Positions 25,839 through 33,782 of a DNA stretch of 64,000 nucleotides are shown in pieces (the stretch's first letter is position 1; the number at the start of each line of letters is the position of its first letter). The stretch covers positions 62,001 through 126,000 of the forward strand of contig NZ_JBAGBW010000002.1 of NCBI RefSeq assembly GCF_039822205.1. Reading direction: 5' to 3'. The stretch is from Thermodesulfobium sp. 4217-1 (lineage in GTDB: Bacteria; Thermodesulfobiota; Thermodesulfobiia; Thermodesulfobiales; Thermodesulfobiaceae). The translations under genes and the position numbers were made by a program. The notes under the pieces are model-generated. The model did no database searches and was not told where the DNA came from. It saw only the letters and a program-made list of their open reading frames with translations.

Positions 25839-27371
25839 ATGGATCTTTCTGGAATCTTTAATTTTTTCCATGGTGGACAGAAAAGTAAAGAAGGAGTGAG
25901 AAATGATATGGCTTTAACAAAGATTGAAATTAATCCTATGACTCGTCTTGAAGGACACGGCAAAATAAGCATGTTCTTAGACGAGAAAGGAAATGTCGAT
26001 AATGCTTTCTTTCAAGTAGTTGAGCTTAGGGGATATGAGCGTTTCTTGCAGGGAATGCCTATAGAAGAAGTCCCTAGGACAGTTTCAACTATTTGCGGAG
26101 TATGTCGTGCAGTGCACTTTACCGCTTCTATGAAAGCATCTGATGGAGTCTACAATGTAGAGCCTACTCCTACTGCTCGTAAGATAAGAGAGATATTCTT
26201 CAACGCGCACTATGTAGAAGATCACGCTGCAATATTATATGCCCTTGGTTTTCCTGATTTTGTAGTAGGACCAACAGCTAATCCTGCTGAGAGAAACCTT
26301 ATAGGCTTAGTCAATGCTGTCGGCGCTGAAACTGGAAAACTGGTCCTAAGGAAGAGGTACGCTGCAGTCAAAGTGCTGGAAATGTTGGGCGGCAAACCTA
26401 TACACCCAGTAGCTGCTCTTCCAGGAGGCTGGTCGAAGAGGGTAACTCAGGATGAAAGAAAAGAGATAATGGCCTTAGCTGAAGAAATGGTAGAATTAGG
26501 CCAGCTAACTTTGAAGATCTTCGGAGATGTTGTACTTAACAATCCTGAATATGTAAAGCTGGTTACGGGAGATGTTTATAAAGTAGTTACTAACTATCTG
26601 GGCTCGGTAGATGAGAATGACAAAGTTGCCTTTTATGAAGGCACACAGAAATTTATAGATACAAACGGCAAAGAGATAGCGAGATTTAAAGGTAAGGAAT
26701 ATCTAGACTATATCGCTGAGAGAGTCCTCCCATGGAGCTATCTCAAGATGCCTTATATGAAGCAAAAGGGTTGGAAGGGCGTAGTCGATGGTCCTGATAC
26801 AAGCCTATATAGCGTTGGACCACTTCCAAGATTGAATGTGGCAAGCGGAATGCCTACTCCTCTTGCTCAGGAAGCTTATGAAAAGATGTTTAGCGTTTTT
26901 GGGCACAAACCTGTTCATAATATTATGGGTTATCACTGGGCAAGAGCTATTGAGCTCCTTTGTGCTGCTGAAAACATTCGTGAGTTGGCAAAAGACGAGA
27001 CTTTGTGCAATCCAGAAGTCAGATCTAAGTTAGGTCCTGCATCAGAAGGAGTAGGGATAGTAGAGGCTCCGAGAGGCACCCTGATACATCACTATGTAAC
27101 TGATGAAAAAGGCATTGTAGAAAAGGCAAACATTGTGGTAGCTACTACACACAATAAAGGTCCTATAAATGTTGCAGTAAAGCGTGCAGCACAAAACTTC
27201 ATTAAAGATGGTGTTATCAATGAAGGATTACTCAATATGGTTGAGTTAGCTTACAGACCATACGATCTTTGTCTAGCATGTGCTACCCATGCTCTTCCTG
27301 GGCACGATCCTTTGCAGATAGACATTTATGATCATGAAGGCAAACCATATAAGACTTTGAAGAATTTTTAG
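25839..27371 (+). CDS. mvhA: Group 3c [NiFe] hydrogenase large subunit
   Basis: The protein has 510 residues from the ATG at 25839 behind AAGGGGGGAAG. An internal in-frame ATG at 25908 (MALTKIEINPMTRLEGHG) has AAGGAG upstream and is an alternative start. The NiFe site cysteines are Cys86 and Cys89 (TICGVC) and Cys478 and Cys481 (DLCLACATH, His484). The first motif has Thr where many relatives have Arg (RxCGxC), and the second has Leu where many have Pro (DPCxxC). The 26 residues after His484 form a C-terminal extension that the maturation protease encoded next should remove. It oxidises H2 in the cytoplasm. Confidence 0.92.
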   Translation: MDLSGIFNFFHGGQKSKEGVRNDMALTKIEINPMTRLEGHGKISMFLDEKGNVDNAFFQVVELRGYERFLQGMPIEEVPRTVSTICGVCRAVHFTASMKASDGVYNVEPTPTARKIREIFFNAHYVEDHAAILYALGFPDFVVGPTANPAERNLIGLVNAVGAETGKLVLRKRYAAVKVLEMLGGKPIHPVAALPGGWSKRVTQDERKEIMALAEEMVELGQLTLKIFGDVVLNNPEYVKLVTGDVYKVVTNYLGSVDENDKVAFYEGTQKFIDTNGKEIARFKGKEYLDYIAERVLPWSYLKMPYMKQKGWKGVVDGPDTSLYSVGPLPRLNVASGMPTPLAQEAYEKMFSVFGHKPVHNIMGYHWARAIELLCAAENIRELAKDETLCNPEVRSKLGPASEGVGIVEAPRGTLIHHYVTDEKGIVEKANIVVATTHNKGPINVAVKRAAQNFIKDGVINEGLLNMVELAYRPYDLCLACATHALPGHDPLQIDIYDHEGKPYKTLKNF

Positions 27372-27397
27372 AAAAAATATTGTAGGTAGGTAATAAT

Positions 27398-27889
27398 TTG
27401 GATTTTGATGAAAGAAGTATTGAAAGAAGAGGCAAAACTGTAGTTTTAGGGATAGGCAATCCTGTATTGACCGATGATTCGGTTGGTATTAAAGTAGCCA
27501 AAAAATTAGAGGGATTTGTGGACACACATATCCTGATGACTACTGATTTTGACGTATTAGATACTTTATTTGGTTATGAGAGAGCGATAATTGTAGATGG
27601 CATTCGTTCTGGTGATGCTCCTGGTACTGTAAAGGAGGTATCTCCTGATGATTTGTCTCACACTCTCACATACTCAGGGTCTCATAACATTTCTTTGCCA
27701 TCTACACTGAAGATAGGCATTGAGATTTTAGGCGATGATATGCCTAAAGACATAAGGATTTTTACAATCGAATTGCTCGATGTAGATACTTTTAGCACCG
27801 ATTGTACTCCTATGGTACAGAAGGCTATTGAAGAGGTGGTTGAAAGAATTCAGAATTTAGTTAAAGATTCTGAGAAGTGTAAAATTTAA
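27398..27889 (+). CDS. Hydrogenase maturation endopeptidase (HyaD/HycI type)
   Basis: The protein has 163 residues and starts at TTG after GTAGGTAGG. The family opening VLGIGNPVLTDDSVGIKVAK carries the conserved Asp/Glu position near the nickel-sensing site, and SGSHNISLPSTLKIG contains the second His region. It cleaves the C-terminal tail of the NiFe large subunit once nickel is inserted. Its position right after mvhA indicates that MvhA is its substrate. It is the last gene before a strong terminator. Confidence 0.9.
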   Translation: MDFDERSIERRGKTVVLGIGNPVLTDDSVGIKVAKKLEGFVDTHILMTTDFDVLDTLFGYERAIIVDGIRSGDAPGTVKEVSPDDLSHTLTYSGSHNISLPSTLKIGIEILGDDMPKDIRIFTIELLDVDTFSTDCTPMVQKAIEEVVERIQNLVKDSEKCKI

Positions 27890-27906
27890 TAAGCTTAAAA
27901 TATGCT

Positions 27907-27953
27907 AAAGGGTACTATGCTAAATTTTTATAAAGGCATAGTACCCTTTTTTA
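27907..27953 (+). terminator. Rho-independent terminator of the hdr-mvh operon
   Basis: A perfect 11-base stem, GGGTACTATGC (27910-27920) with GCATAGTACCC (27936-27946), is extended by three A-T pairs. It is followed by a run of seven T. The loop is 15 bases. Confidence 0.9.
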
Positions 27954-28049
27954 TTATTTCTTATTCATAATTTTAGGATTTTTTTATTCTTAAATTTTAT
28001 TTTAAATTAAATAATTTTTTTATAATATGACTGAATTTTCTGTAAATAT

Positions 28050-28077
28050 TTGAAAATAATAACTTTTTTAATATAAT
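28050..28077 (+). promoter_or_regulatory. Putative sigma-A promoter for the DsrMK-like operon
   Basis: TTGAAA (28050-28055) and a perfect TATAAT (28072-28077) are spaced 16 bases apart. The start would be near 28084, about 50 bases before the TTG start codon. Confidence 0.5.
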
Positions 28078-28135
28078 AGTAAAGTTATGTGATAAAATAA
28101 ACACTTTGTAAATATCTTATTCAAAGGAGGTTACA

Positions 28136-29056
28136 TTGAATCAATTTATGATCTATTTTGCATGGTTTTCTGTAATGTGTTTTTTTGTAGGATCTTTTTT
28201 GAAATTATTAAAGATCAACAATATGCCCTTGCATCTCAGGGCAGAATTGTACCCTGTGGTTCACGATTCAAAATATAGTTATGGCGGCAGTTATATGGAA
28301 GACGTGAATTATGTCGAAGAGGTAAGAAAAGGACTGAAAAATATTTGGGTGAACGATATAATTGAAATCCTTAGAGAAGTGCTTTTCTTGGATAGGGTGA
28401 ACGAGTATAACATTTATGGTCTTTGGTTCCCATCTTTACTCTTGCACTGGGGGCTATATATTTTATTTGGTTGGATTTTCTTATCAGTTTTTTCTGTCTT
28501 TTGGCCATTCTACTTTTTGATACAGCTATCGAGCATTTTTGGAATCGTAGCTGGAGCATTTGGAGTATTGGGATCATTTATTTTGATTCTAAGAAGAATA
28601 TTTTCACAGGAGCTGAGGCTTTATACGACGCCTTTAGACTTTTTTAATCTTTTTCTACTCCTTTTTCTGTTTTTGGCAACTTTATCAACCTTTTTGTTTG
28701 ACGCAAATCACGATATTTTAAAGTATCTTGGCTCAGTGATATCGTTTAAACCTGCAAATATATCTAATTTTGTAATTGTTCAATTTTTCCTGTTTCAATT
28801 TTTCCTGTTTTATTTTCCATTTTCAAAATATATGCATGCACCGATTAAATATTGGACTTGGCACGGCATTATGTGGGACGATACGCTTACGATGAAAGGT
28901 AACAAACAAGACTTAATTCTTCAGGAACAACTAAAATATAAACAATACTGGGCTGCCCCACATGCTATACCGGGCGCTTCATGGGCTGAAGTCGCTACCA
29001 ATTTAAAAGTAGAAGAAAGGGGAAACAATAATGGCAATAAAAAGACCACCCTTTAA
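28136..29056 (+). CDS. DsrM/NarI-like membrane cytochrome b subunit
   Basis: The protein has 306 residues and starts at TTG, 5 bases after AAGGAGG. Five hydrophobic helices are seen at about 4-25, 97-123, 128-152, 168-189 and 212-232, the NarI/DsrM arrangement. Candidate heme b ligands are His104, His192, His234 and His243. The soluble C-terminus ends in a Lys/Asn-rich tail. It should take electrons from menaquinol and pass them to the iron-sulfur partner encoded next, with which it overlaps by 26 bases. HmeC or TmcC-type subunits are alternatives in the same superfamily. Confidence 0.8.
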   Translation: MNQFMIYFAWFSVMCFFVGSFLKLLKINNMPLHLRAELYPVVHDSKYSYGGSYMEDVNYVEEVRKGLKNIWVNDIIEILREVLFLDRVNEYNIYGLWFPSLLLHWGLYILFGWIFLSVFSVFWPFYFLIQLSSIFGIVAGAFGVLGSFILILRRIFSQELRLYTTPLDFFNLFLLLFLFLATLSTFLFDANHDILKYLGSVISFKPANISNFVIVQFFLFQFFLFYFPFSKYMHAPIKYWTWHGIMWDDTLTMKGNKQDLILQEQLKYKQYWAAPHAIPGASWAEVATNLKVEERGNNNGNKKTTL

Positions 29057-30650
29057 CGATATTTCAAAAGATCTTAAAGAACCTATGGCTCCTATTGAGA
29101 TGGATGATTTGATAGATATATTGGGCATAGACAAAGGCGAAGAGACGCCATTAGAGCCAACAAACGATAGCATAAAAAATTCATACGATTGGTATTTAGA
29201 TGGGCATGTTGCGCTTAGTAATCTGTATCCACCGAAAACTAAGGAAGAAGAAAATGAAATTGTTAGAAAATTTCTGAGTGGTTTCGAGAAGCTGCTGGAT
29301 CCAAAAAATAATTGGACTATGCTACAGGTTTTGAAAACTGGTTTGGATTATTGCGTAAGGTGCCAAACCTGTTCTGAAGCCTGTCATGTGTTTGTCGGTA
29401 GTGGTAGGCAAGAGATTTATAGACCTACTTATAGGATAGAAATTTTGAGAAGAATATATAAGAAATATTTCACTCCAGAGGGGAAGCTTTTAGGCTCTTT
29501 TGTAGGCGCTGATGTAGATCTTAATTGGAAAACTATCTATAGGTTGGCTGAGTTAGCTCACAGATGCAATCTATGTAGGAGATGTGCCCAAAGGTGCCCT
29601 GTCGGCATTGATAATGGCTATCTTGCAAGAGAAATTAGAGTTCTTTTAAGTCAAGAGTTGGGCATTTCTCCTGCTGAAATATTAGAGAAGGGTTCTCGTT
29701 TGCAACTAACAGTAGGTTCATCTACTGGGCTTTCCCCAATGGCGCTAAAAGACTATTTAGAGTTTATTGAGGAAGATACCTATGAAAAAACTGGAATAAA
29801 GATTAAATTCCCAATAAACAAAAAAGGTGCTGATATACTGCTGATTCATAATGCTGGTGAGTATGTATCCTGGTATGAGAACCCTGCTGCATTTGCGATA
29901 TTGTTTGATGCTGCTGGAATAAACTGGACTATATCTGATGAGCCTGTTGGATATGACAATATAAACTATGGTCTTTGGAATGACGACATAGAGGCGGCAA
30001 GGGTAGTCTTGAGACAGGCAAAGATTGGCAAGGATCTTGGAGTTAAAAGGATAGTTATCGGCGAATGCGGACACTCTACAAAGGCATTTTGCGTTATCGG
30101 AGATAGAATCTTAACTGGAGATCTTGCCAGTTCTGAGCTATCAAGAGAGTCTTGCTTGCCTTTGTTCTGGGAAATTTACAAAAGCGGGGCGATAAAATTC
30201 GATCCTTCAAAGAATAACTTTCCCGTGACCCTTCATGACCCTTGTAATATGGTAAGGAATATGGGAATAGTCATGCCGCAAAGGAATGTACTAAACGCTA
30301 TTGCTCCAAGGTGGAGAGAGATGCATCCAAATGGGGTCAATAATTATTGTTGCGGCGGAGGTTCTGGCTTTGCAATTATGCAGGGCTTAAACTTTCCGCA
30401 GTGGAGAAACAAGATATCTTCAAGAGTTAAGCTAAATCAGATTTTAAATGCTTTCAAAGAAGAGTTGGATCCTGGCATTCCCAAATATGTTTGTGCGCCA
30501 TGTTCAAATTGCAAGGGAACCATTAGGGACCTTTTTGAGCACTATAAGTGCAAGGACAAGTTTAATCTCACTTATGGCGGTCTTGTTGAACTTATGGTAA
30601 ATTCTATGGTTGATATGAAGAAGCCTTATATTTCATGGGATGAATATTAA
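29031..30650 (+). CDS. DsrK/HdrD-like iron-sulfur protein
   Basis: The protein has 539 residues and starts at ATG behind AAGGGGAAA. Two [4Fe-4S] motifs are present: Cys108, Cys111, Cys114, Cys118 (CVRCQTCSEACH) and Cys179, Cys182, Cys185, Cys189 (CNLCRRCAQRCP). The C-terminal half is a CCG-type catalytic domain with LHDPCNMVRNMG, NNYCCGGGSGF and CAPCSNCKGT. This is the DsrK/HdrD pattern that reduces a disulfide or trisulfide on the cytoplasmic face. With the preceding cytochrome it forms a minimal DsrMK-like complex; DsrJ, DsrO and DsrP are not adjacent. Confidence 0.85.
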   Translation: MAIKRPPFNDISKDLKEPMAPIEMDDLIDILGIDKGEETPLEPTNDSIKNSYDWYLDGHVALSNLYPPKTKEEENEIVRKFLSGFEKLLDPKNNWTMLQVLKTGLDYCVRCQTCSEACHVFVGSGRQEIYRPTYRIEILRRIYKKYFTPEGKLLGSFVGADVDLNWKTIYRLAELAHRCNLCRRCAQRCPVGIDNGYLAREIRVLLSQELGISPAEILEKGSRLQLTVGSSTGLSPMALKDYLEFIEEDTYEKTGIKIKFPINKKGADILLIHNAGEYVSWYENPAAFAILFDAAGINWTISDEPVGYDNINYGLWNDDIEAARVVLRQAKIGKDLGVKRIVIGECGHSTKAFCVIGDRILTGDLASSELSRESCLPLFWEIYKSGAIKFDPSKNNFPVTLHDPCNMVRNMGIVMPQRNVLNAIAPRWREMHPNGVNNYCCGGGSGFAIMQGLNFPQWRNKISSRVKLNQILNAFKEELDPGIPKYVCAPCSNCKGTIRDLFEHYKCKDKFNLTYGGLVELMVNSMVDMKKPYISWDEY

Positions 30651-30665
30651 TTTATAATTTTATTT

Positions 30666-30705
30666 GGAGGGTGAAGATTACTCTGCACTCTCCATTTTTT
30701 CTTTT
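30666..30705 (+). terminator. Rho-independent terminator of the DsrMK-like operon
   Basis: GGAGGGTG (30666-30673) pairs with CACTCTCC (30686-30693) including one G-U pair, and is followed by ATTTTTTCTTTT. The hairpin overlaps the last codons of the convergent sulfite reductase gene. Confidence 0.7.
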
Positions 30706-31307
30706 ATAAACTCTAAGCCTACTCTTCTTAGAAATTTATAAAATCTTTCTTTTTCGTTCGCATGGCTTTTATAGACAAAAAACAATTTTTTTAGTTTCTC
30801 TACCACTTGTTCTTCATTTAAATTTACTGAAATTGTTTCGCCTATACCGCCATTTCTTCCAGCGAAGCCGCCAACGGTTAATGTGTATCCTGTGGGATAG
30901 CCCATCAACCCAATGTCTCTCACTAAGGGTTCGCTGCACCCATTGGGACAGCCGCTAATAGATATCTTTACTTTTGCGGGAGTATTAATTCCATAGAAAT
31001 TTTCATTTATCTTTTTTGATAGACTTCTTGCATCTTGTCTTGACATAGGACAGTATGGTTTCGAGAGACAAGTTTGAGCGTAGAAGACCTTATTTTCCAT
31101 ATGCGGCAGGTCCAAAAATCCTGCCTCTTTCATTTTCTCTTTTGTTGTATCATCTACTTTTGGAATAGTGACCGATGAGTTTCCTGATAATATTACCTCA
31201 TATCCATCGCAGGACAAATCTGAAAGCAATTTCAGCTGCAACTGATTTAAGATACCATCTGGAACATAAAAGCTCTTTGGAAATTTATTTAGAATCTCTG
31301 GATTCAT
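30678..31307 (-). CDS. Small (assimilatory-type) siroheme sulfite/nitrite reductase
   Basis: The protein has 209 residues from the ATG at 31305-31307, which follows GAGGGAG. An upstream in-frame start at 31340 is rejected because it lacks a site. The siroheme-[4Fe-4S] motif is complete: Cys80 and Cys86 (CLSKPYC) and Cys120 and Cys124 (CPNGC in ISISGCPNGCSEP). The size and domain match the 218-residue low-molecular-weight sulfite reductase of Desulfovibrio. It would reduce sulfite or nitrite by six electrons. It is read away from the DsrC-like gene, with an FNR-type site between. Confidence 0.88.
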   Translation of the reverse strand: MNPEILNKFPKSFYVPDGILNQLQLKLLSDLSCDGYEVILSGNSSVTIPKVDDTTKEKMKEAGFLDLPHMENKVFYAQTCLSKPYCPMSRQDARSLSKKINENFYGINTPAKVKISISGCPNGCSEPLVRDIGLMGYPTGYTLTVGGFAGRNGGIGETISVNLNEEQVVEKLKKLFFVYKSHANEKERFYKFLRRVGLEFIKEKMESAE

Positions 31308-31377
31308 TTTTTTCTCCCTCAAGTTAAATGTGATTAGCAAACATATTATTATTTTAAATCAAATGCAATTTTATAAA

Positions 31378-31391
31378 TTGATCTAAATCAA
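31378..31391. promoter_or_regulatory. FNR/CRP-family operator, perfect consensus
   Basis: TTGATCTAAATCAA is an exact match to the FNR consensus TTGATNNNNATCAA. Its centre (31384.5) lies about 42 bases before the predicted start site of the DsrC-like gene, the class II activator position. It could also serve the divergent sulfite reductase gene, whose likely -10 lies near 31343-31351. Confidence 0.75.
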
Positions 31392-31414
31392 ATATTTCAT
31401 TCGAAAATTTATGA

Positions 31415-31420
31415 TATAAT
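31415..31420 (+). promoter_or_regulatory. -10 element of the DsrC-like/pilT promoter
   Basis: A perfect TATAAT at 31415-31420 predicts a start near 31427. No sigma -35 box is seen; the FNR-type site occupies that position, which fits an activator-dependent promoter. Confidence 0.55.
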
Positions 31421-31447
31421 AAAAAAAACAATTTGTGGGGTGGTTTT

Positions 31448-31774
31448 TTGAGGATATTTAAGGTTAAAGATAAGGAATTTAAGATCGATCAGGAAGGCAA
31501 TTTATTGGATTTTTCTTCGTGGACAAAGGATTTTGCTGAAGCTGTAGCAGTTGAGAATAAGATTGTGCTTTTAGATATTCACTGGAAGATTATTGATTAT
31601 GTAAGAAGATACTATGAAGTCGACAAAATTATGCCTCCAAAAAAGCAGATAGAGAGAGAATTTAATGTAAGTGAAAAGGACATGTCAGGACTTTTCCCAA
31701 TGAAATACAAAGATGGATATCTCTATCTATTAAGCAAATTGGCTGGTTTACCGGTGCCTACTGGTGATATTTGA
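31448..31774 (+). CDS. DsrC/TusE-family protein lacking both redox cysteines
   Basis: The protein has 108 residues from the TTG at 31448, which follows GGGGTGG; a TTG five codons earlier overlaps that site. The family fold is clear: DFSSWTKDFAEAVA near the start, IVLLDIHWKIIDYVRRYY, PPKKQIEREFNV and LAGLPVPTG at the end. DsrC proper ends with a penultimate Cys (PTGCV) and has a second Cys about ten residues before. Here the end is PTGDI and no Cys occurs at either site. Cys-less members are thought to be regulatory (the RspA class, as I recall). It overlaps pilT by 11 bases. Confidence 0.85.
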   Translation: MRIFKVKDKEFKIDQEGNLLDFSSWTKDFAEAVAVENKIVLLDIHWKIIDYVRRYYEVDKIMPPKKQIEREFNVSEKDMSGLFPMKYKDGYLYLLSKLAGLPVPTGDI

Positions 31775-32909
31775 TCCCTTATTTGCTCAGGTTTTTGATG
31801 AGGCCTTAAGGCTGGAAGCGAGCGATATCCACCTTAAAAACGATTCTTATCCAGTATTTAGAGTGCATGGAAAACTTGAAAAAATTTCTTCATTGCCTTT
31901 TTTTAAGGATGAGGAGCTAAGAAAGATAATATTACAACTGCTAACTCCAGATCAGCAAAAAAGAATGTTTACAGAGCTCGGTCTTGATTTTGGCTTTACA
32001 TACGAGGGAAAATCAAGATGCCGTGCAAATATTTATTTTAACAGGGGAACGATAGGTATTGCATTAAGGATCTTGCCTATGAATCCTTATTCCTGGGCAG
32101 AGCTATCCTTGCCTGACGTCATAGAAAAGATTAGAAAGTTTAGACAGGGTTTGGTTCTTGTCACGGGACCGACTGGCTCTGGAAAATCTACTACAATGGC
32201 ATCTATGGTTGACGATTTAAATGCCTTGAAAAGCTTAAATATTATAACTGTTGAAGATCCAATAGAGTATGTTTTCACTGATAAAAAATCAAACATTATT
32301 CAAAGAGAAGTTGGTGTGGATGTAAGAAGCTTCCCTGAGGCTTTGAGATATGCTCTTCGTGAAGATCCAGACATTATATTTATTGGTGAAATGAGAGATC
32401 AGGAGACCATTAACTCATCATTCTTAGCTGCTGAAACAGGACACTTAGTTTTATCTACCCTTCACACAAACAATTCTTACTCTACAGTGGATAGAATTGT
32501 GAATACCTTTCCAGCAGATCAGCAGCACTTTGTGAGACTGAGGCTTTCTGAGACGCTAAAAGTAGTTATGTCTCAAACTCTGCTGCCCACTGCAGACAAT
32601 AAAGGTAGGGTGGTTGTCTGTGAGGTGATGGTGGTAACCCCTCATATAAAGGACTTAATTGCAGAAGCAAGACTGGACGATATGTATTCTGATATAAAAA
32701 ATGGACAATATAATTCTATGAGTACTCTTAATCAAGCTTTATTTAAATTGTTTCAGGATAAAAAGATCGATAAAACCACAGCGGTTAACGCTTCTTACAA
32801 GCCGAGTGAGCTCGAACAGATGCTAAAAGGAGTGTATAACAGTGCTGATGCGTTCGGAGAAATTACAGGCGCTCAGAACTCCCAAAAGGGAGGGGATAAT
32901 TTGCATTGA
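31764..32909 (+). CDS. pilT: Type IV pilus retraction ATPase PilT
   Basis: The protein has 381 residues and starts at GTG inside the previous gene. PilT features in order: EASDIHLKNDSYPVFRVHGKL, Walker A GPTGSGKSTTMASM, the Asp box ITVEDPIEYVF, Walker B LREDPDIIFIGEMRD and the His box TGHLVLSTLHTNNS. PilT hexamers power pilus retraction at the inner membrane. No other pilus genes are in the window. Co-transcription with a DsrC-family gene from an FNR-type promoter is unexpected. Confidence 0.93.
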   Translation: MIFDPLFAQVFDEALRLEASDIHLKNDSYPVFRVHGKLEKISSLPFFKDEELRKIILQLLTPDQQKRMFTELGLDFGFTYEGKSRCRANIYFNRGTIGIALRILPMNPYSWAELSLPDVIEKIRKFRQGLVLVTGPTGSGKSTTMASMVDDLNALKSLNIITVEDPIEYVFTDKKSNIIQREVGVDVRSFPEALRYALREDPDIIFIGEMRDQETINSSFLAAETGHLVLSTLHTNNSYSTVDRIVNTFPADQQHFVRLRLSETLKVVMSQTLLPTADNKGRVVVCEVMVVTPHIKDLIAEARLDDMYSDIKNGQYNSMSTLNQALFKLFQDKKIDKTTAVNASYKPSELEQMLKGVYNSADAFGEITGAQNSQKGGDNLH

Positions 32910-32915
32910 TCCCCT

Positions 32916-33104
32916 TTATGCTCTTGCTGCTTTGTTCGTCTTTATGCAGCCTGTGCAAACATAAACGCTTTTTACGCTGCCCTCAAGGTTTACCTTTATC
33001 TTTTGAAGGTTTGGCAAAAAGCGACGGCGTGTTTTTCTATTTGAGTGGCTTACATTATTTCCTGCGGATGGACCTTTACCGCAAATTGCGCAAAATTTTG
33101 ACAT
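32916..33104 (-). CDS. rpmB: 50S ribosomal protein L28
   Basis: The protein has 62 residues. It has the L28 pattern [25 protein letters not shown], written here in parts: [13 protein letters not shown], then [16 protein letters not shown]. Cys5 and Cys8 (CAIC) and CTGC near residue 51 make it the zinc-binding C+ form. It is convergent with pilT, 6 bases away. Confidence 0.95.
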   Translation of the reverse strand: MSKFCAICGKGPSAGNNVSHSNRKTRRRFLPNLQKIKVNLEGSVKSVYVCTGCIKTNKAARA

Positions 33105-33182
33105 TGTTTCGCCTCCTTTATTTTAAACAAAGTATTATAATCTTAACAGAAAAAATAAATTTTGAAAAGGTAGGGAAGTGCT

Positions 33183-33782
33183 TTGACAGAAAAGGTTATT
33201 GAGTTTGTAAAGAACAGGCTCGGGAATACCTACAGGTTTCATCATACTATGGCAGTTGCCGAAGAGGCGAAGTATATTGCATCTTTTATGAATGTGGATG
33301 TAGAGAGGATATATGTAGCAGCTTTAATGCACGACACTGCAAGGGGTCTGGCTCCTGAAGATATGTATAGCGAGGCTAAGAAATATAAAATAAACATCTC
33401 TCCTTTAGATGAAAAAAGGCCCATCTTGCTTCATGGTCTGGTTGCGGCAAACTGGTTAATAGATAGGCTAAATGTGTTTGATTGGGAGATATATGAGGCA
33501 ATTTGTCTTCATACAACGGGTGCTCCGAATATGGGCAAGATGGCTGCAGCGCTTTTTATGGCAGATAAATTGGCTATAACTGAAGGCTCGCATGTAGATG
33601 AGGATTTGCTTAATGCGCGCAAGATTTTGCCTGATGATATTGACAAGGTCTTTTTGTGGTGTTTTACTTATAGTTTCAAATATCTAATGGACAACAATCA
33701 AGAGCTTCATCCTGTGTCAATTGACGCATGGAATTATTACTGTAAAAAAGAAAATTTGGAGGTCTTATTTGGAAAAAAATAA
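33183..33782 (+). CDS. yqeK: HD-domain phosphohydrolase YqeK (Ap4A hydrolase)
   Basis: The protein has 199 residues and starts at TTG after GGTAGGGAAG. HD-domain metal ligands are His in RFHHTMAVAEEA, HD in LMHDTARG near residue 56, His in LLHGLVAA, and LHTTGAPNMGKMAAALFMADK. YqeK hydrolyses diadenosine tetraphosphate symmetrically to ADP. It overlaps rsfS by 14 bases; yqeK-rsfS is a very common pair in Gram-positive bacteria. Confidence 0.9.
   Translation: MTEKVIEFVKNRLGNTYRFHHTMAVAEEAKYIASFMNVDVERIYVAALMHDTARGLAPEDMYSEAKKYKINISPLDEKRPILLHGLVAANWLIDRLNVFDWEIYEAICLHTTGAPNMGKMAAALFMADKLAITEGSHVDEDLLNARKILPDDIDKVFLWCFTYSFKYLMDNNQELHPVSIDAWNYYCKKENLEVLFGKK

Noticed and set aside
32906-33202. 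98-residue plus-strand frame after pilT
   Set aside because: It is the antisense of rpmB, which is an unmistakable L28.
33721-33768. N-terminal extension of rsfS
   Set aside because: No ribosome binding site and no family similarity; the TTG at 33769 follows TTGGAGG.
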